Shown here: positions 30,798-39,837 of the stretch, piece after piece | How the letters are laid out: the number at the start of each line of letters is the position of its first letter | Numbering within the stretch: the stretch's first letter is position 1 | Assembly (NCBI GenBank): GCA_033558025.1 | Contig: JAUCEF010000004.1 | Span: forward strand, 1,488,001-1,552,000 | From: Phytophthora sp. 'mugwort' | Taxonomy: Eukaryota > Oomycota > Peronosporomycetes > Peronosporales > Peronosporaceae | Reading direction: 5' to 3' | DNA length: 64,000 bases | Translations under genes and position numbers: made by a program | The notes under the pieces: model-generated | Databases searched by the model: none | What the model was told of the DNA's origin: nothing | The model's input: the letters and a program-made list of their open reading frames with translations, nothing else

Positions 30798-33700
30798 CCC
30801 CTCCAAACCGGATGCTGCATAATGCAGCATTAGCAAAAAGCTTAAGCTGAATATATTCAGATTAAGCGATTCTAACTTGAAGTTTGTATGGGTTATTTTT
30901 TCCCTCGCCAAGGGATATACAAACTTTAAGATGACGGGATGTCGTGGCTCTGTACGCGCCCTTTCCAATCACACAGGACCAGCGATCAGCATTTGTCTAT
31001 TTTTTTCGATTTCACTTTTGGCAGGTTGGCGTGGTCTACGCTGATTTTGCATCGTTTTCGGGAGGTTTCCACGGAATGAGTGGTTCGCAGCTGCCGCTTT
31101 TCAAAAGCCTCCCTCATTCAAGAATTTGAGCGGGGACAGCACAAACCGGCAGCAGAGATGGTGAAGCCGCGTGGCAAGAGTCTCCGGGACAGTGAGGTCA
31201 CAGCGCCTGACCTCTCATTCAAGTCGGTTTGGTGGGAGCTGCGTGGGCAAGGCAGGACGCGCAAGTCGCCGCCGAGACGAGGCTTAGACGATCGTTACTT
31301 CTATATCCGGCCCAACAAAGACATGAGCAGCACGGAGGGTGTGCATTTGTTTCGCGGCGAAGAAGCTGTGCTGGAGTACTACGCGAACAGTACTCGGTGT
31401 ATGGAGATGCGGTTGCTGTATTGATCTAACCTTCTTGTTTTGTGTTTGCATTCCTAAGAAGCTCTGGCACTACGCAAGTTTCACGACCTGCGGTTGCGGT
31501 TGGTGATGAACAACTTGCGGCCGCAGCCGAGGTCGTTCGCCAAAACTATGGGGCCGACATTGAGGCTGCCGAAGCTCGTACTAACCCTGATGTCGCGGTT
31601 CCGGATCAGCGCACAGACGCCACGCTTGAATCTCCGTCCGCACCTCCACGATCACCACGGCGGCATTCTCTAGTCAATCGATCCGGACGTCGTTCAACCA
31701 GACGCCCGCTTCTCCAGGGACCCAGTCCGGTTGCGACAACACCCCACGTCGGCTACGCGCTTTGCCAGAGGAGCTGATCGCAACATCCCCCATGTTCAGG
31801 AGTATGCTGAATCGGAAGCCGACGAAGGCCGACGCGTGCGGAGCCCAAGCACAGCTTCTGTCATCGACGTTGAGTCGGTGGAGTCGTTCGAGCAGTCCGA
31901 AGTCGGTAATCTGTCCGCTCTGATGCATCATGTACTGCATAATGTGCTGCAGACTGATCTGCATATTATGCTGAATACTGTACTGAATCTACTGTTGCAT
32001 GTAAATATGTTCCTACGCTATGTAAAGGTGATGAGGACGAAGAAGCTGAGGCCTCAGCACTAGGGAACGAATTGCTAGCAGACAAGGGCGATGACTTGAA
32101 CACTATTGAGGTGGGCGACGACGCACAGCGGTTCGGCATGATCGATTCTGTAGATGAGGCTGAAAAGGACGACGTCGAGGAAGGCGAGTATGAGTCGGAT
32201 GTGAATGTGGAATATTATTGCGTTCCGGAAGACGTTCACGACGACCCGAGGAGACGGAGACGGAGGTTGCTGCAGAGGTGCTGTTTGCAGAAAACTTTCT
32301 GGAAAGCTTTGGTGGTGAGACCAAGTGATGGCTGGTAACTTGAAGAACGCAGTGTTGTGCAGCATGACGACCAGTGGGTGGGAGGACGTTGAAGAGCCAG
32401 ACATCGGAGTGCACATCCCGACGCCGTATGAACCTCTCCACAGCACTGATGCTTATCCTGGCCTACGACAAGGTTACGCCGGACCAGCCGCGGAGGTGCT
32501 TCGACACGGTGATTCCCCCGTTGCGCGTTTCTTCTTCTTCGTGCCGGTAGTGTTGTAGCAGCACATCGTAGTCTGTTCGAACGAATACCACTGTGAATGC
32601 TTCATTTACGAGTTGATGAAGCTTTTCGTCGCTACAAGAAGAAACGGCAGAGGAATGAGGAGCTGCCCAGAAAGCCCCATCGTGATATCCAGCATGATAT
32701 GTAGGTGATGAAGCCGATAATGCCACACGAGCTGTGTCGGTTCATCGGCTTGCTGGTGGCAAGGACAATTGCACCGAACCGGACGAAGGTTTCGAATCAC
32801 TGGAAACCGTTGATGTTGGAGCCATTTCGGTTGGATGCTTTGGTTCGGTGCTTTCACGCAACCGGTTCATGGAGATTTCAAGAAACCTACACTTCAATCC
32901 AAACTGTGATCGGCGAGCTTCTACTGATCGCGCCTGGAAATGGTAGAGGTGCTGCACCGCACATTTGTTCGGGAATATGTGACAACATCGCACTTGGCGT
33001 TCGAAGAAGCAGTCCTGCCAAGCCTGTCGTCGTTCAACAAGATGCGAGCCTACATGAAGTACAAGCCCCATACGTGGGGCACAAAGCTTCTTATGCTGTG
33101 TAGCGCAGTAACCGCTTACAGCATCCGGTAATTTGTTTTTGGACGTTTGATGTACTTACGCTGTCTTATGCAGTTTGCTAACGAAAAACGTGTGTTCGTG
33201 TTATGATGCATATCGACAGCTTTGAAGTGTACTGCGGTAAGAAGCAGCATGCAAGTGACGCGCACAAGCCAGACATGAAGTCTGGTCCTGCCGCAATCGT
33301 GAGAAACTTGATAGAAGTATTTGGTCCTGAAGCAAGAAAAGAAGCATGAGGTTCGTGGTCATTGATCGCTTCTACACGTCCGTGGCTTTGGCCATTCAAT
33401 TGCTGCTCATGGTTTTTTTCTGCGTCGGCACAATCATGACAACCGCCTCGGCTACTGCAAGCAAGTGGTTGAAAAGAAGAAGACCCGACCGAAGACAATT
33501 CAGCGTGGTTCCTTCAAAGTTGCTCAGTCAAAGCTTGGAATGAAAGTTATAAGTTGGTGGGACTCTCGCCCCGTGCATTTCCTTCGCACCGGAAGCAGCG
33601 CGGCGGTTGACAGAGTGTTGCGTCAGGTGGCCCCGATCAGTTCGAGGTGCCGTGCCCTAGAGCCATAAAGGACTACCACGCCTTCATGGACGGCGTGGAC

Positions 33701-34958
33701 GTTCACGACCAGTTGCGGCTGCAACGCTACTCGCTGCAGCGTGCACTCCGCTTCAAAACGTACTACAAGTCGCTGGTGCTGGGCTTGATCGGCCAGGCCA
33801 TCATGAATGGCTATATCGTCCACGAGGCCTACCATCAGAACAAGGAGTCGCGACCTTTGACGCACGTGAAGTACATGACCACGCTGCACCTTCAGCTGAC
33901 CCAACTCCAAGCCACAGACATGAATAAGGGAACTCATTTGGGACACAGAGACCTCCTGATCCAGCAGCATACGCCGATCCCCCTCCGTTGTGCTGGTGAC
34001 CAGTCCACACACAGCGAGGCAGGTGGATGAGTGGCAAAACAAGGACACACAGGCGAAGCGTCGACAGCGAACTTGCAAAGTTTGCTCGGCGCTAGGCACC
34101 GGTGAGCAGCGGGCATATACTACGACCTACTTCTGCAAGGACCGCAACAGCGTCGGCCCGATATTCTTGTGCATGCGCGCTAGGCACAACGTTCGTGGTG
34201 TGGCCATGACGTGCTGGGATATGGTACTCTGATCCCTGTGGAGAACAAGAGGCCGATCAGGATGCGCCGCAGAGCCGATGGGACTATACCGGGCACGTCA
34301 TCCACGTCTGGCGCGCCGGCTTCGACAGCTTCAAGCAAGAGGCACCGGACGAACACCTAGGAGCTAAACTGCATATAAAGCTGCCAGTAACGTGAATATA
34401 TGCTGCATATATTGGCTAGTATTGATCGCTTCATGTGTAGTCTTCGGTGAACCACAGCCACAATTTGTAAGCTTCACACACACTCATCAACAAGTGCATC
34501 CTGGTCGACCTGTCTTGGCCAAAACGTTGCGTTTACTTTGCTTGCACATCAGCTGCTACAAATGCTCCCCACTTCACTTGGATCTAGTAATACCCGTAGA
34601 GGCCGCATTGACGCATCATCTGCTTGCGTTACCAGCACCGGATCCATAGGGGCGACACCCCTCTTTTGTATATAGGATTGTGTACGTGAAGTTTCGATTT
34701 CTGAAATTTGAAAATGGTAGCAGGGGTGCTCCAGTTTCTGTTCCAGAGGTGTCCCGTCCATTTCTACGTTAAGATGCAATATGCAGTCTCCACTTGCCAA
34801 TTAGGACGTCAATATGCAGTTTAGATGCACTTTTATCACGACTTTGGCCTTCGCCTGCCTATAATCTGCTGTGCCCCGTCTAAACGTATATAAACCTCAA
34901 GTCTAATTATACTGCATATGCAGTTTAGATGTTCCATCCAGTTCCGGGTCTGGAGGGG
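30798..34958 (+). mobile_element. piggyBac element PB-B, inserted in MULE-1
   Basis: Perfect TTAA on both sides (30794-30797 and 34959-34962). Termini CCCCTCCAAACCGG and, inverted, CCCCTCCAGACCCGG. Length 4161 bp. Palindromes lie just inside each end: a 19-bp one at 30812-30830 around CTGCATAATGCAG, and ACTGCATATGCAGT at 34911-34924. Excision rejoins MULE-1 from PMEALF to LHNERIYWLY with a one-base discrepancy. The intact target duplication and matching ends suggest it is among the younger insertions here. Confidence 0.88.
31158..34231 (+). pseudogene. PB-B piggyBac transposase, near-complete but degraded
   Basis: Starts at ATG 31158 (MVKPRGKSLRDSEV) with SFKSVWWELRGQGR and RYFYIRPNKDM. An intron 31906-32027 joins EQSEVG to DEDEEAEASALGNE. 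The core follows: FMEISRNLHFNPNCDRRASTD near 32870, AFEEAVLPS...YMKYKPHTWGTK near 33000-33085 (the usual FDEA has become FEEA, so the first catalytic Asp is Glu), VIDRFYTSVALA near 33360, WWDSRPVHFL near 33555, and MDGVDVHDQLRLQRYSLQRA near 33690. The C-terminal zinc module RRQRTCKVCSALG lies near 34065-34100. Frame changes occur around 32290 and 33640. Confidence 0.75.
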
Positions 34959-34962
34959 TTAA

Positions 34963-35600
34963 AGAGGGCCTCCATAGGAGCCATCGTTGCCGAAGGATAT
35001 CGCCCATTCCAAAATGCGACACCCGCGTCGACGTGTCGCATTTTTGGAACTGGCGATATCCTTCGGAAGCACCAATGACCCAGGGTGTTGGCCCAGAGCT
35101 GTGGCGTAAATGTTGGCAACAGGAACCCCAGCTGCAGATTGGACCTCAATCAAACTTTGCGAGAAGGTCTCGGAGTTTGTATTTGCATGTGACTGCATGA
35201 ACTGACCTCCGACGGTGTGCAGCATGAATACGAACGTCGCTGGAAGGCTTGTGATTGTGGAGAGCACTACCGTTCCCAGTAGGAACGATTGCCCACTCGC
35301 CTGTCGTTTCCTCTCTGATGACGGCGTGTAGAGATATTCTCATGGGACAATTACATCGCTTCGCCTCGCTTGGGACGCACACACTCCTCGTTGATAAGCT
35401 TGCGAGTATGTTTTGGATTGGCCGAGCGGTCGCATTTCGTAGTTGCTAATACAAATTCCGCCGTTGTTGTTTTTCCTTGTGCGTCTTCGGGATACATTGA
35501 AGCCGTGCGTCTTCGTCCTAGCGTGCAGTGCTGCCTTAGCCTGGTCGTGACTGGCATACGGCATCTGTTGGTGGGGGCACCTTTCGAAACAGTGTATCGC
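34963..35600 (-). pseudogene. MULE-1 transposase, FAR1-like N-terminal segment
   Basis: Reading down the minus strand: YASHDQAKAALHARTKTHGF then NVSRRRTRK (35560-35480); after a frameshift, AKRCNCPMRISLHAVIREE, EWAIVPTGNGSALHNHKPSS (C...C...HNH, the FAR1 DNA-binding module) near 35350-35235; and TFSQSLIEVQSAAGVPVANI, LVLPKDIASSKNATR near 35160-35030. It stops at the PB-B TTAA and resumes at 30793. A foldback duplication disrupts it at 34991-35065. Confidence 0.7.
34991..35065. repeat. foldback hairpin, about 32-bp stem, 10-nt loop
   Basis: Left arm 34991-35022 (CGAAGGATATCGCC...) pairs with 35033-35065 with a few mismatches. On the minus strand the 3'-side arm (35065-35033) is the native MULE coding for PKDIASSKNAT; the other arm is its inverted copy, so an inverted duplication broke the gene. 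Confidence 0.85.
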
Positions 35601-35724
35601 CCCCCCCCATTTTCAAATGTTCGGCGGCCAAACCCAGCAGAACAGCAACTTAGCAGAACGACAAATGAAGCATAGAGCTACTTCTTTTTGTGGTGGTTTC
35701 AACAGCCTTTCATCTAAACCGGTG

Positions 35725-35853
35725 CAGCCATTTTCGTCGGCAACGACAGATCCACTGACAAGCGTTGCCTATGACAATGTGAGTTTTGTGTTTGCATTGT
35801 CCATTTTCTGTGAGGGCCCTCCCCAGCTGGCAGTCCCTCCTTAGCTTTCCCCG
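35725..35853 (-). repeat. MULE-1 right terminal inverted repeat
   Basis: Reverse complement of 24354-24482 at roughly 80-85% by eye. It lies just upstream of the FAR1-like start of the MULE-1 transposase and probably carries its promoter. Confidence 0.75.
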
Positions 35854-36056
35854 ACGATGGCCCAAATGCTGACGCCTTCAAAGCAGCTGCATAACTATAT
35901 CACCGTCACGTGCCACTAAGAAACGGTCTCTTAGACGTACAAGGAAGTTTTGGTTGAAATGTACCAAGACTGGACGGTATCCAGCAATTCCAGGTATTTT
36001 CCATGGACAGTAGCAAGCCAGGCGTTGGGCGTGCAGTAAGGACTATAATGCAGAAA
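35854..36056 (+). pseudogene. DUF7869-like transposon protein, segment 2 of 3
   Basis: Resumes right after MULE-1: NADAFKAAA, a stop, HVPLRNGLLDVQ, then GIQQFQVFSMDSSKPGV, the conserved tail motif of this family. It is cut at KDYNAE by MULE-2; segment 3 continues in frame as EAAQKDLRQKID. Confidence 0.6.
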
Positions 36057-36138
36057 TGTTTATCGCTGGACTTCACAACGAAGCCAGCCAGACTCCACAA
36101 CGAGCATCGCACGTTTGATTGCTCAAAATAGCCTAGAC

Positions 36139-36399
36139 CGCAAAGAGGAGACCGCAAAGCTCAACACTCCTGCCGGCGGCGCCAAGGCCATGATCGAGGG
36201 CAACATCAAGTACACGCACATTAAGGGCTTCGTGGAGCTGATCGACCTCATCTCGACCTACCTGCAGAAGGCTCGAGGTTTCAAGGACGACTCGGCCACG
36301 GAGTTGCTCGTGTCGAACGGCGCGCATACCCGGCGTACCTACCCCGAGATCGTCAAGCTCGTGAATTCGGATAACATCATGACAAGAGTAATCAGCTAA
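36139..36399 (+). other. captured host-like exon fragment (Pack-MULE-like cargo)
   Basis: An open frame of about 86 codons: ETAKLNTPAGGAKAMIEGNI, KYTHIKGFVELIDLISTYLQ, KARGFKDDSATELLVSNGAH, TYPEIVKLVNSDNIM. Codons are strongly C/G-ending, as in the host genes at 3-13 kb and unlike flanking transposon DNA. There is no in-frame ATG at its 5' end, so it looks like an internal exon piece. I cannot name the donor gene. It begins within about 25 nt of the MULE-2 left inverted repeat. Confidence 0.5.
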
Positions 36400-37130
36400 A
36401 TATAGCGCATGGTTGCTGCTTTAACTCTAACAATTATCCATTTTGACATCTTGAGGCATCTGAGCAGCGTGGGGCAAAGGTGTAAGTGTGCACATGCAGT
36501 GAAACGAAAAGCCTTTAGCGGAGTCTTCGTAGTTTCATTCTGAAAATTGGTGATTTTGCCGGCGCTGTGGAAGGGGAAAGGATGAACGTGTCGGTCTCAT
36601 CAGTTTTCAAAAGGGGCAGTTTCCAGTATGTACTCGCCTGGGGAAATTGTGTTTCCGGCTTCCTCGCAATCCAGGCCAGTGTTGGTACACAGCATTATGG
36701 GATGTAGACCCGCAGTTGCCGCAATGGTACTCACCTCGTTGTTTTGGTTCATTAGCAGACATATGAGAACTGAAGAAGAAACATCGATGGCTGCTGTATC
36801 ATCATGCTGTTTAAACTCGAAATTGATGGTTGTTAGAGTATCGAAGCTGTTTGGATTCGATCGTGTGCGCTTTGGCTCTTCGCCTCTGCTGAGGATTCGG
36901 TCTTCGCCGCGTCGGATATCTACGCGACGAGTTCTACGCGAACCACCGGCTTGTCAATAGACCGGAGCTGGGAGGACACTACTGGTTCTAATGGATATGT
37001 AATCCACGGGTAGATTGATCTGAAGCGACGGAAAAACATCGTGCACCCTGTGGACAAGATAGGCGTAGTGGAAATAAGCAAGTACGTGATACAAGGGAGG
37101 TCTACCTGCGTTCTGACTCTTTGGTCACGT
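36400..37130. other. MULE-2 interior without recognised coding
   Basis: Between the captured fragment and the transposase stop. Short frames only; the missing C-terminal part of the transposase was probably here and has decayed or been replaced. Confidence 0.35.
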
Positions 37131-38117
37131 TCACTTCATTAAATTTTCGACAGTGTTGAAGCAGATGTGGAGAGCACAAAACTTGATATTCACTTTTAGC
37201 CCCATCATTGCTAGCCGAGCTCGAGCTAAAAGCTGCTTTCCACGATCAGTAAAAGCTCGGCGATCGTGCAGCGCTATTCCTCCGGTAATACAGTTTGAAA
37301 AAAACCAAACGAAGTTCCCCACTGTTTCTTTGTGGACGTACGCTATAGCAACAGGCACCATGCGTTTGTTTCCATCCTTGCTGACTAAAGTGAAACCAAC
37401 TCCGTTGTACTTGGCGTTCTTCAAGTGGGTGCCGTCGCTCTCCCACACAGGAAGAAGGGAGTCTTGAACACGAACCGCAGATCCAATTGAAAGAAAAGAA
37501 CGATAGAAACGACCTGAAGTGTCGAGCTGGCAGCAAACCCTCGAGCCGGCGTTATGCTGCGCAAACAGTTCCGTGTACGCAGGCAGAGCCTTATACTCGG
37601 CTTCATCGTCACCTTCTTTTGCTGCAAGAGCAGCTCGAATTAGTTTGTAGAATACTGCCGGCTTGGCGGATACATCGATATTCTCCACTTTTCTCAAGGT
37701 GTTGACAACGCGGGACAAGGACGTGCTGTGCCCCTCCAAAATCGAAGCCTGGAAACCGGGCAGACGCCTAATTTGCTCTCCTGCCGGGTTAGCGGTGCTA
37801 CAACAGCACTGGGAATGTTGCCGATTCATGCTCGATGCGTACCATGAGTCGTTGGGGAGATGACCCAGCTTGGTAACTGGCCTATTGCGGGTGCTCTTTG
37901 TGACTTCCCTCGCGCGTTTCCGAGAGAAAGCAGTATACCATTTGCAACGCTGCGTTGCACAGATCCACGTTCTGAAAGCAGTATACCATTTGCAGCGCTG
38001 CGTTGAACAGATCCACTTTCTGTAGTTATCGTTGTTCTTGTCTAGCTTAAGGTTCTTGTTCGTGTTTAGATCGAAGTCGTTGATAAACTTGCCGACGATC
38101 TCTGATCTAGAAACCAT
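37131..38117 (-). CDS. MULE-2 transposase, open but C-terminally short
   Basis: A 328-codon uninterrupted frame from ATG at 38117. The N-terminus has a zinc-finger-like block RKWICSTQRCKWYTAF repeated at once as RTWICATQRCKWYTAF, from an exact-length 48-bp tandem duplication. The middle has KPAVFYKLIRAALAAKEGDD, and the transposase core LLPVWESDGTHLKNAKYNGV (first catalytic Asp), FTLVSKDGNKRMVPVAIAYV, NFVWFFSNCITG. It ends soon after CALHICFNTVENL, so the later catalytic Glu region is missing. Compared with typical MULE proteins of 500-700 residues it is truncated. Function is unlikely despite the open frame. Confidence 0.65.
   Translation of the reverse strand: MVSRSEIVGKFINDFDLNTNKNLKLDKNNDNYRKWICSTQRCKWYTAFRTWICATQRCKWYTAFSRKRAREVTKSTRNRPVTKLGHLPNDSWYASSMNRQHSQCCCSTANPAGEQIRRLPGFQASILEGHSTSLSRVVNTLRKVENIDVSAKPAVFYKLIRAALAAKEGDDEAEYKALPAYTELFAQHNAGSRVCCQLDTSGRFYRSFLSIGSAVRVQDSLLPVWESDGTHLKNAKYNGVGFTLVSKDGNKRMVPVAIAYVHKETVGNFVWFFSNCITGGIALHDRRAFTDRGKQLLARARLAMMGLKVNIKFCALHICFNTVENLMK
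37926..38021. repeat. 48-bp in-frame tandem duplication
   Basis: Units 37926-37973 and 37974-38021, both starting GAAAGCAGTATACCATTTGC. They differ at about three positions and duplicate a 16-residue Cys-containing block of the MULE-2 protein. Confidence 0.9.
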
Positions 38118-38345
38118 GCATGTAAGCCAACATCTTCGTAGCCATATTCACCAAGCAAGTTGACGGGCATGGCGCCGGGATTTCTGGTCTATGGCAGCAC
38201 GTTCGATTTGCCGCTTTTCGCCAGTATTTATAGTTCACTTCAATCAAACTAAAAACACATTGATTGTTTATTCTGACCAATCACACGTGCGATGTTCGTT
38301 GTGGAGTCTGGCTGGCTTCGTTGTAGAGTCCAGCGATAAACAACC

Positions 38346-38790
38346 ATAATTCAGAGGCGGCGCAGAAGGACCTGCGCCAGAAGATCGACCGTATTCCCAC
38401 TCCAAAAGAAAAGGTGATTTAGATGCTGACAAAACACGTAGATAAGCTGTCGCCTCCCCACTGAATGCGGAGATGGTGGCGCAGATGCATCAGTTGATTC
38501 GTCGCTACGTGCCTGCCGAATTCTAGAACGATCCGCTACACGCGAAGCTGAGCGTGCAGGACGGGGAGGTCACGAAGGCCACCAAACAAGCGCGCAGTGT
38601 TCACCGAGCTGCAATGGCCGTCGCGCAAAGGAAAATCAAGATCGGCGTGGAAGGTCCGATCGTGTTGCAAACGCGGACAAATCAGTGCCTACACAGAAGA
38701 AGAGGGCTGTTAGAGCCAACAAGGGGTCAACACGGAGCAAGAACCACAAGGCTTCAGCACCTGAGTCCCAAGGAGAGTAGGGGATAAAGC
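38346..38790 (+). pseudogene. DUF7869-like transposon protein, segment 3 of 3 (C-terminus)
   Basis: Continues as EAAQKDLRQKIDRIPTPKEK, a stop, MLTKHVDKLSPP, LNAEMVAQMHQLIRRYVPAEF, stop, NDPLHAKLSVQDGEVTKATK and QARSVHRAAMAVAQRK, with a basic end. Two TAG stops and one TGA lie in an otherwise continuous frame. This tail completes the protein begun at 22.9 kb. Confidence 0.6.
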
Positions 38791-39138
38791 AATGAGGACG
38801 GATGCACGACACGAGTCGCAGTCCACCATTTTAATGCGTATATATAAGGGTTATTAAAAGTCACTTACTGGAAAAAGGCAAATATTAGAAAAAACCAAAA
38901 TATACCCCCGATGATTTGAAATCAATCTACACGTTTGGCTGTCTATACTTCGAATTAGCAAAAACGAATACCATTATCGTTTCTTAGACGATTTTACGCT
39001 TAGGCAGCAAAAAAGAAACGAGTTTGCGCGTCAAACAGGGAGACAGGTTTTCCCGCAGCTTCGATCTCGCGGCTATCTGCATCAGTTTCGCTGGACAAAG
39101 GCTCAAAACAAAGAGGAGATGTTCCTCTTTCCACTGAT
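38791..39138. other. spacer
   Basis: AT-rich, no gene seen; probably the 3' end of the DUF7869 element and the decayed start of the pogo fragment. Confidence 0.3.
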
Positions 39139-39540
39139 GTGCTTAAACCGCGAATATTATCAAGGGTTTTTAGCAGTCTTACGTTTGACGTCGACGTAGC
39201 GATTCCGAAAGTGCCCCCTAATGCGACTTCGGTGGCGCAGCCCGCCGATGCTACCTGGAAGGAACATTTCAAGGCAAAACTGCGTGATTTGCGGATTGAA
39301 GGGCTGCGCCGACAGATATTACACCGCCGACCGGGGTCGTCTTTTAATGTGCACCGCCAGACCGCCCGAGATTCTGCTCATGATTGGAAGGATGCCGCAG
39401 CTTCTACAGTGCTGGCAGGCTTTCGCAAGTGCGGTCACTTGGCGAACCACCCAGCAGGACTTCCTGCTTCTGCTGAATCAGACCAGGATGCGAGCGATTT
39501 TGTCGCAGAAGGCCTCCTGAATGGGCAGATACGATTATGA
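39139..39540 (+). pseudogene. pogo-like transposase C-terminal fragment
   Basis: A 133-codon open frame reading VPPNATSVAQPADATWKEHF, KAKLRDLRIEGLRRQI and ending AASTVLAGFRKCGHL. The PPNxTxxxQPxD motif contains the last catalytic Asp of pogo/Tigger transposases, followed by the usual helical tail. The first two catalytic Asp regions are missing upstream. Confidence 0.6.
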
Positions 39541-39837
39541 CGACCTTTTAGAGCTGTAGCGATTACCGTATGTTACTTCCGACGACTTTCTTTACTTTGG
39601 CCGGGGAGATGATGTGAACTCACTTTGCTGTATGCGTTTACATGGGGCATTCGGTATTTAGAGAGCGTACCGTATTCTCTCATGATTCACACACATATTG
39701 GATACCTAACTACCTGCACTTACCGGTGGATGGTCGGTTGTCAGGTGTTTTTTATGTTCAAGGTGAACCCATTTGGAATGGATACAGCGAACCCATAACC
39801 AAAGTCTCCTCACAACGCAATTGACCAGCTTGCAGCC
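39541..39837. promoter_or_regulatory. upstream region of the LRR-TKL gene
   Basis: About 300 nt without coding signal before the ATG at 39838. It should hold the promoter and possibly a missed signal-peptide exon, since the predicted N-terminus lacks one. Confidence 0.35.

Larger units (their letters stand above)
24354..35853 (-). mobile_element. MULE-1: Mutator-like element carrying two piggyBac insertions
   Basis: Bounded by inverted repeats of about 130 bp: left 24354-24482 and right 35725-35853. Both share GGGGAAAGCTAAGG, CCAGCTGGGGAGGGCCCTC and GCAACGCTTGTCAG in opposite orientation. The transposase is on the minus strand and split by PB-A and PB-B. Without those inserts the element is about 3.46 kb, a normal MULE size. 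It interrupts the DUF7869-like gene, which continues on both sides. Flanking 9-mers GGAGACGGC and GACGATGGC match at only 6 of 9 positions, so a target duplication is not clear. Confidence 0.7.
36054..38345 (-). mobile_element. MULE-2: Mutator-like element with a host-like exon fragment
   Basis: Terminal inverted repeats of about 65 bp: 36057-36119 and 38275-38342, sharing TGTTTATCGCTGGAC, ACAACGAAGCCAGCCAGACT and CGCACGT. Flanking 9-mers TAATGCAGA (left) and TAATTCAGA (right) differ at one base, fitting a MULE 9-bp target duplication. It contains a minus-strand transposase gene at the right and a plus-strand GC-rich fragment beside the left terminus. It sits in the DUF7869-like gene, whose reading resumes in frame after it. 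Confidence 0.75.

Noticed and set aside
24344..35862. Clear 9-bp target duplication for MULE-1
   Set aside because: Best alignment of the flanks is only 6 of 9, so I do not claim it.
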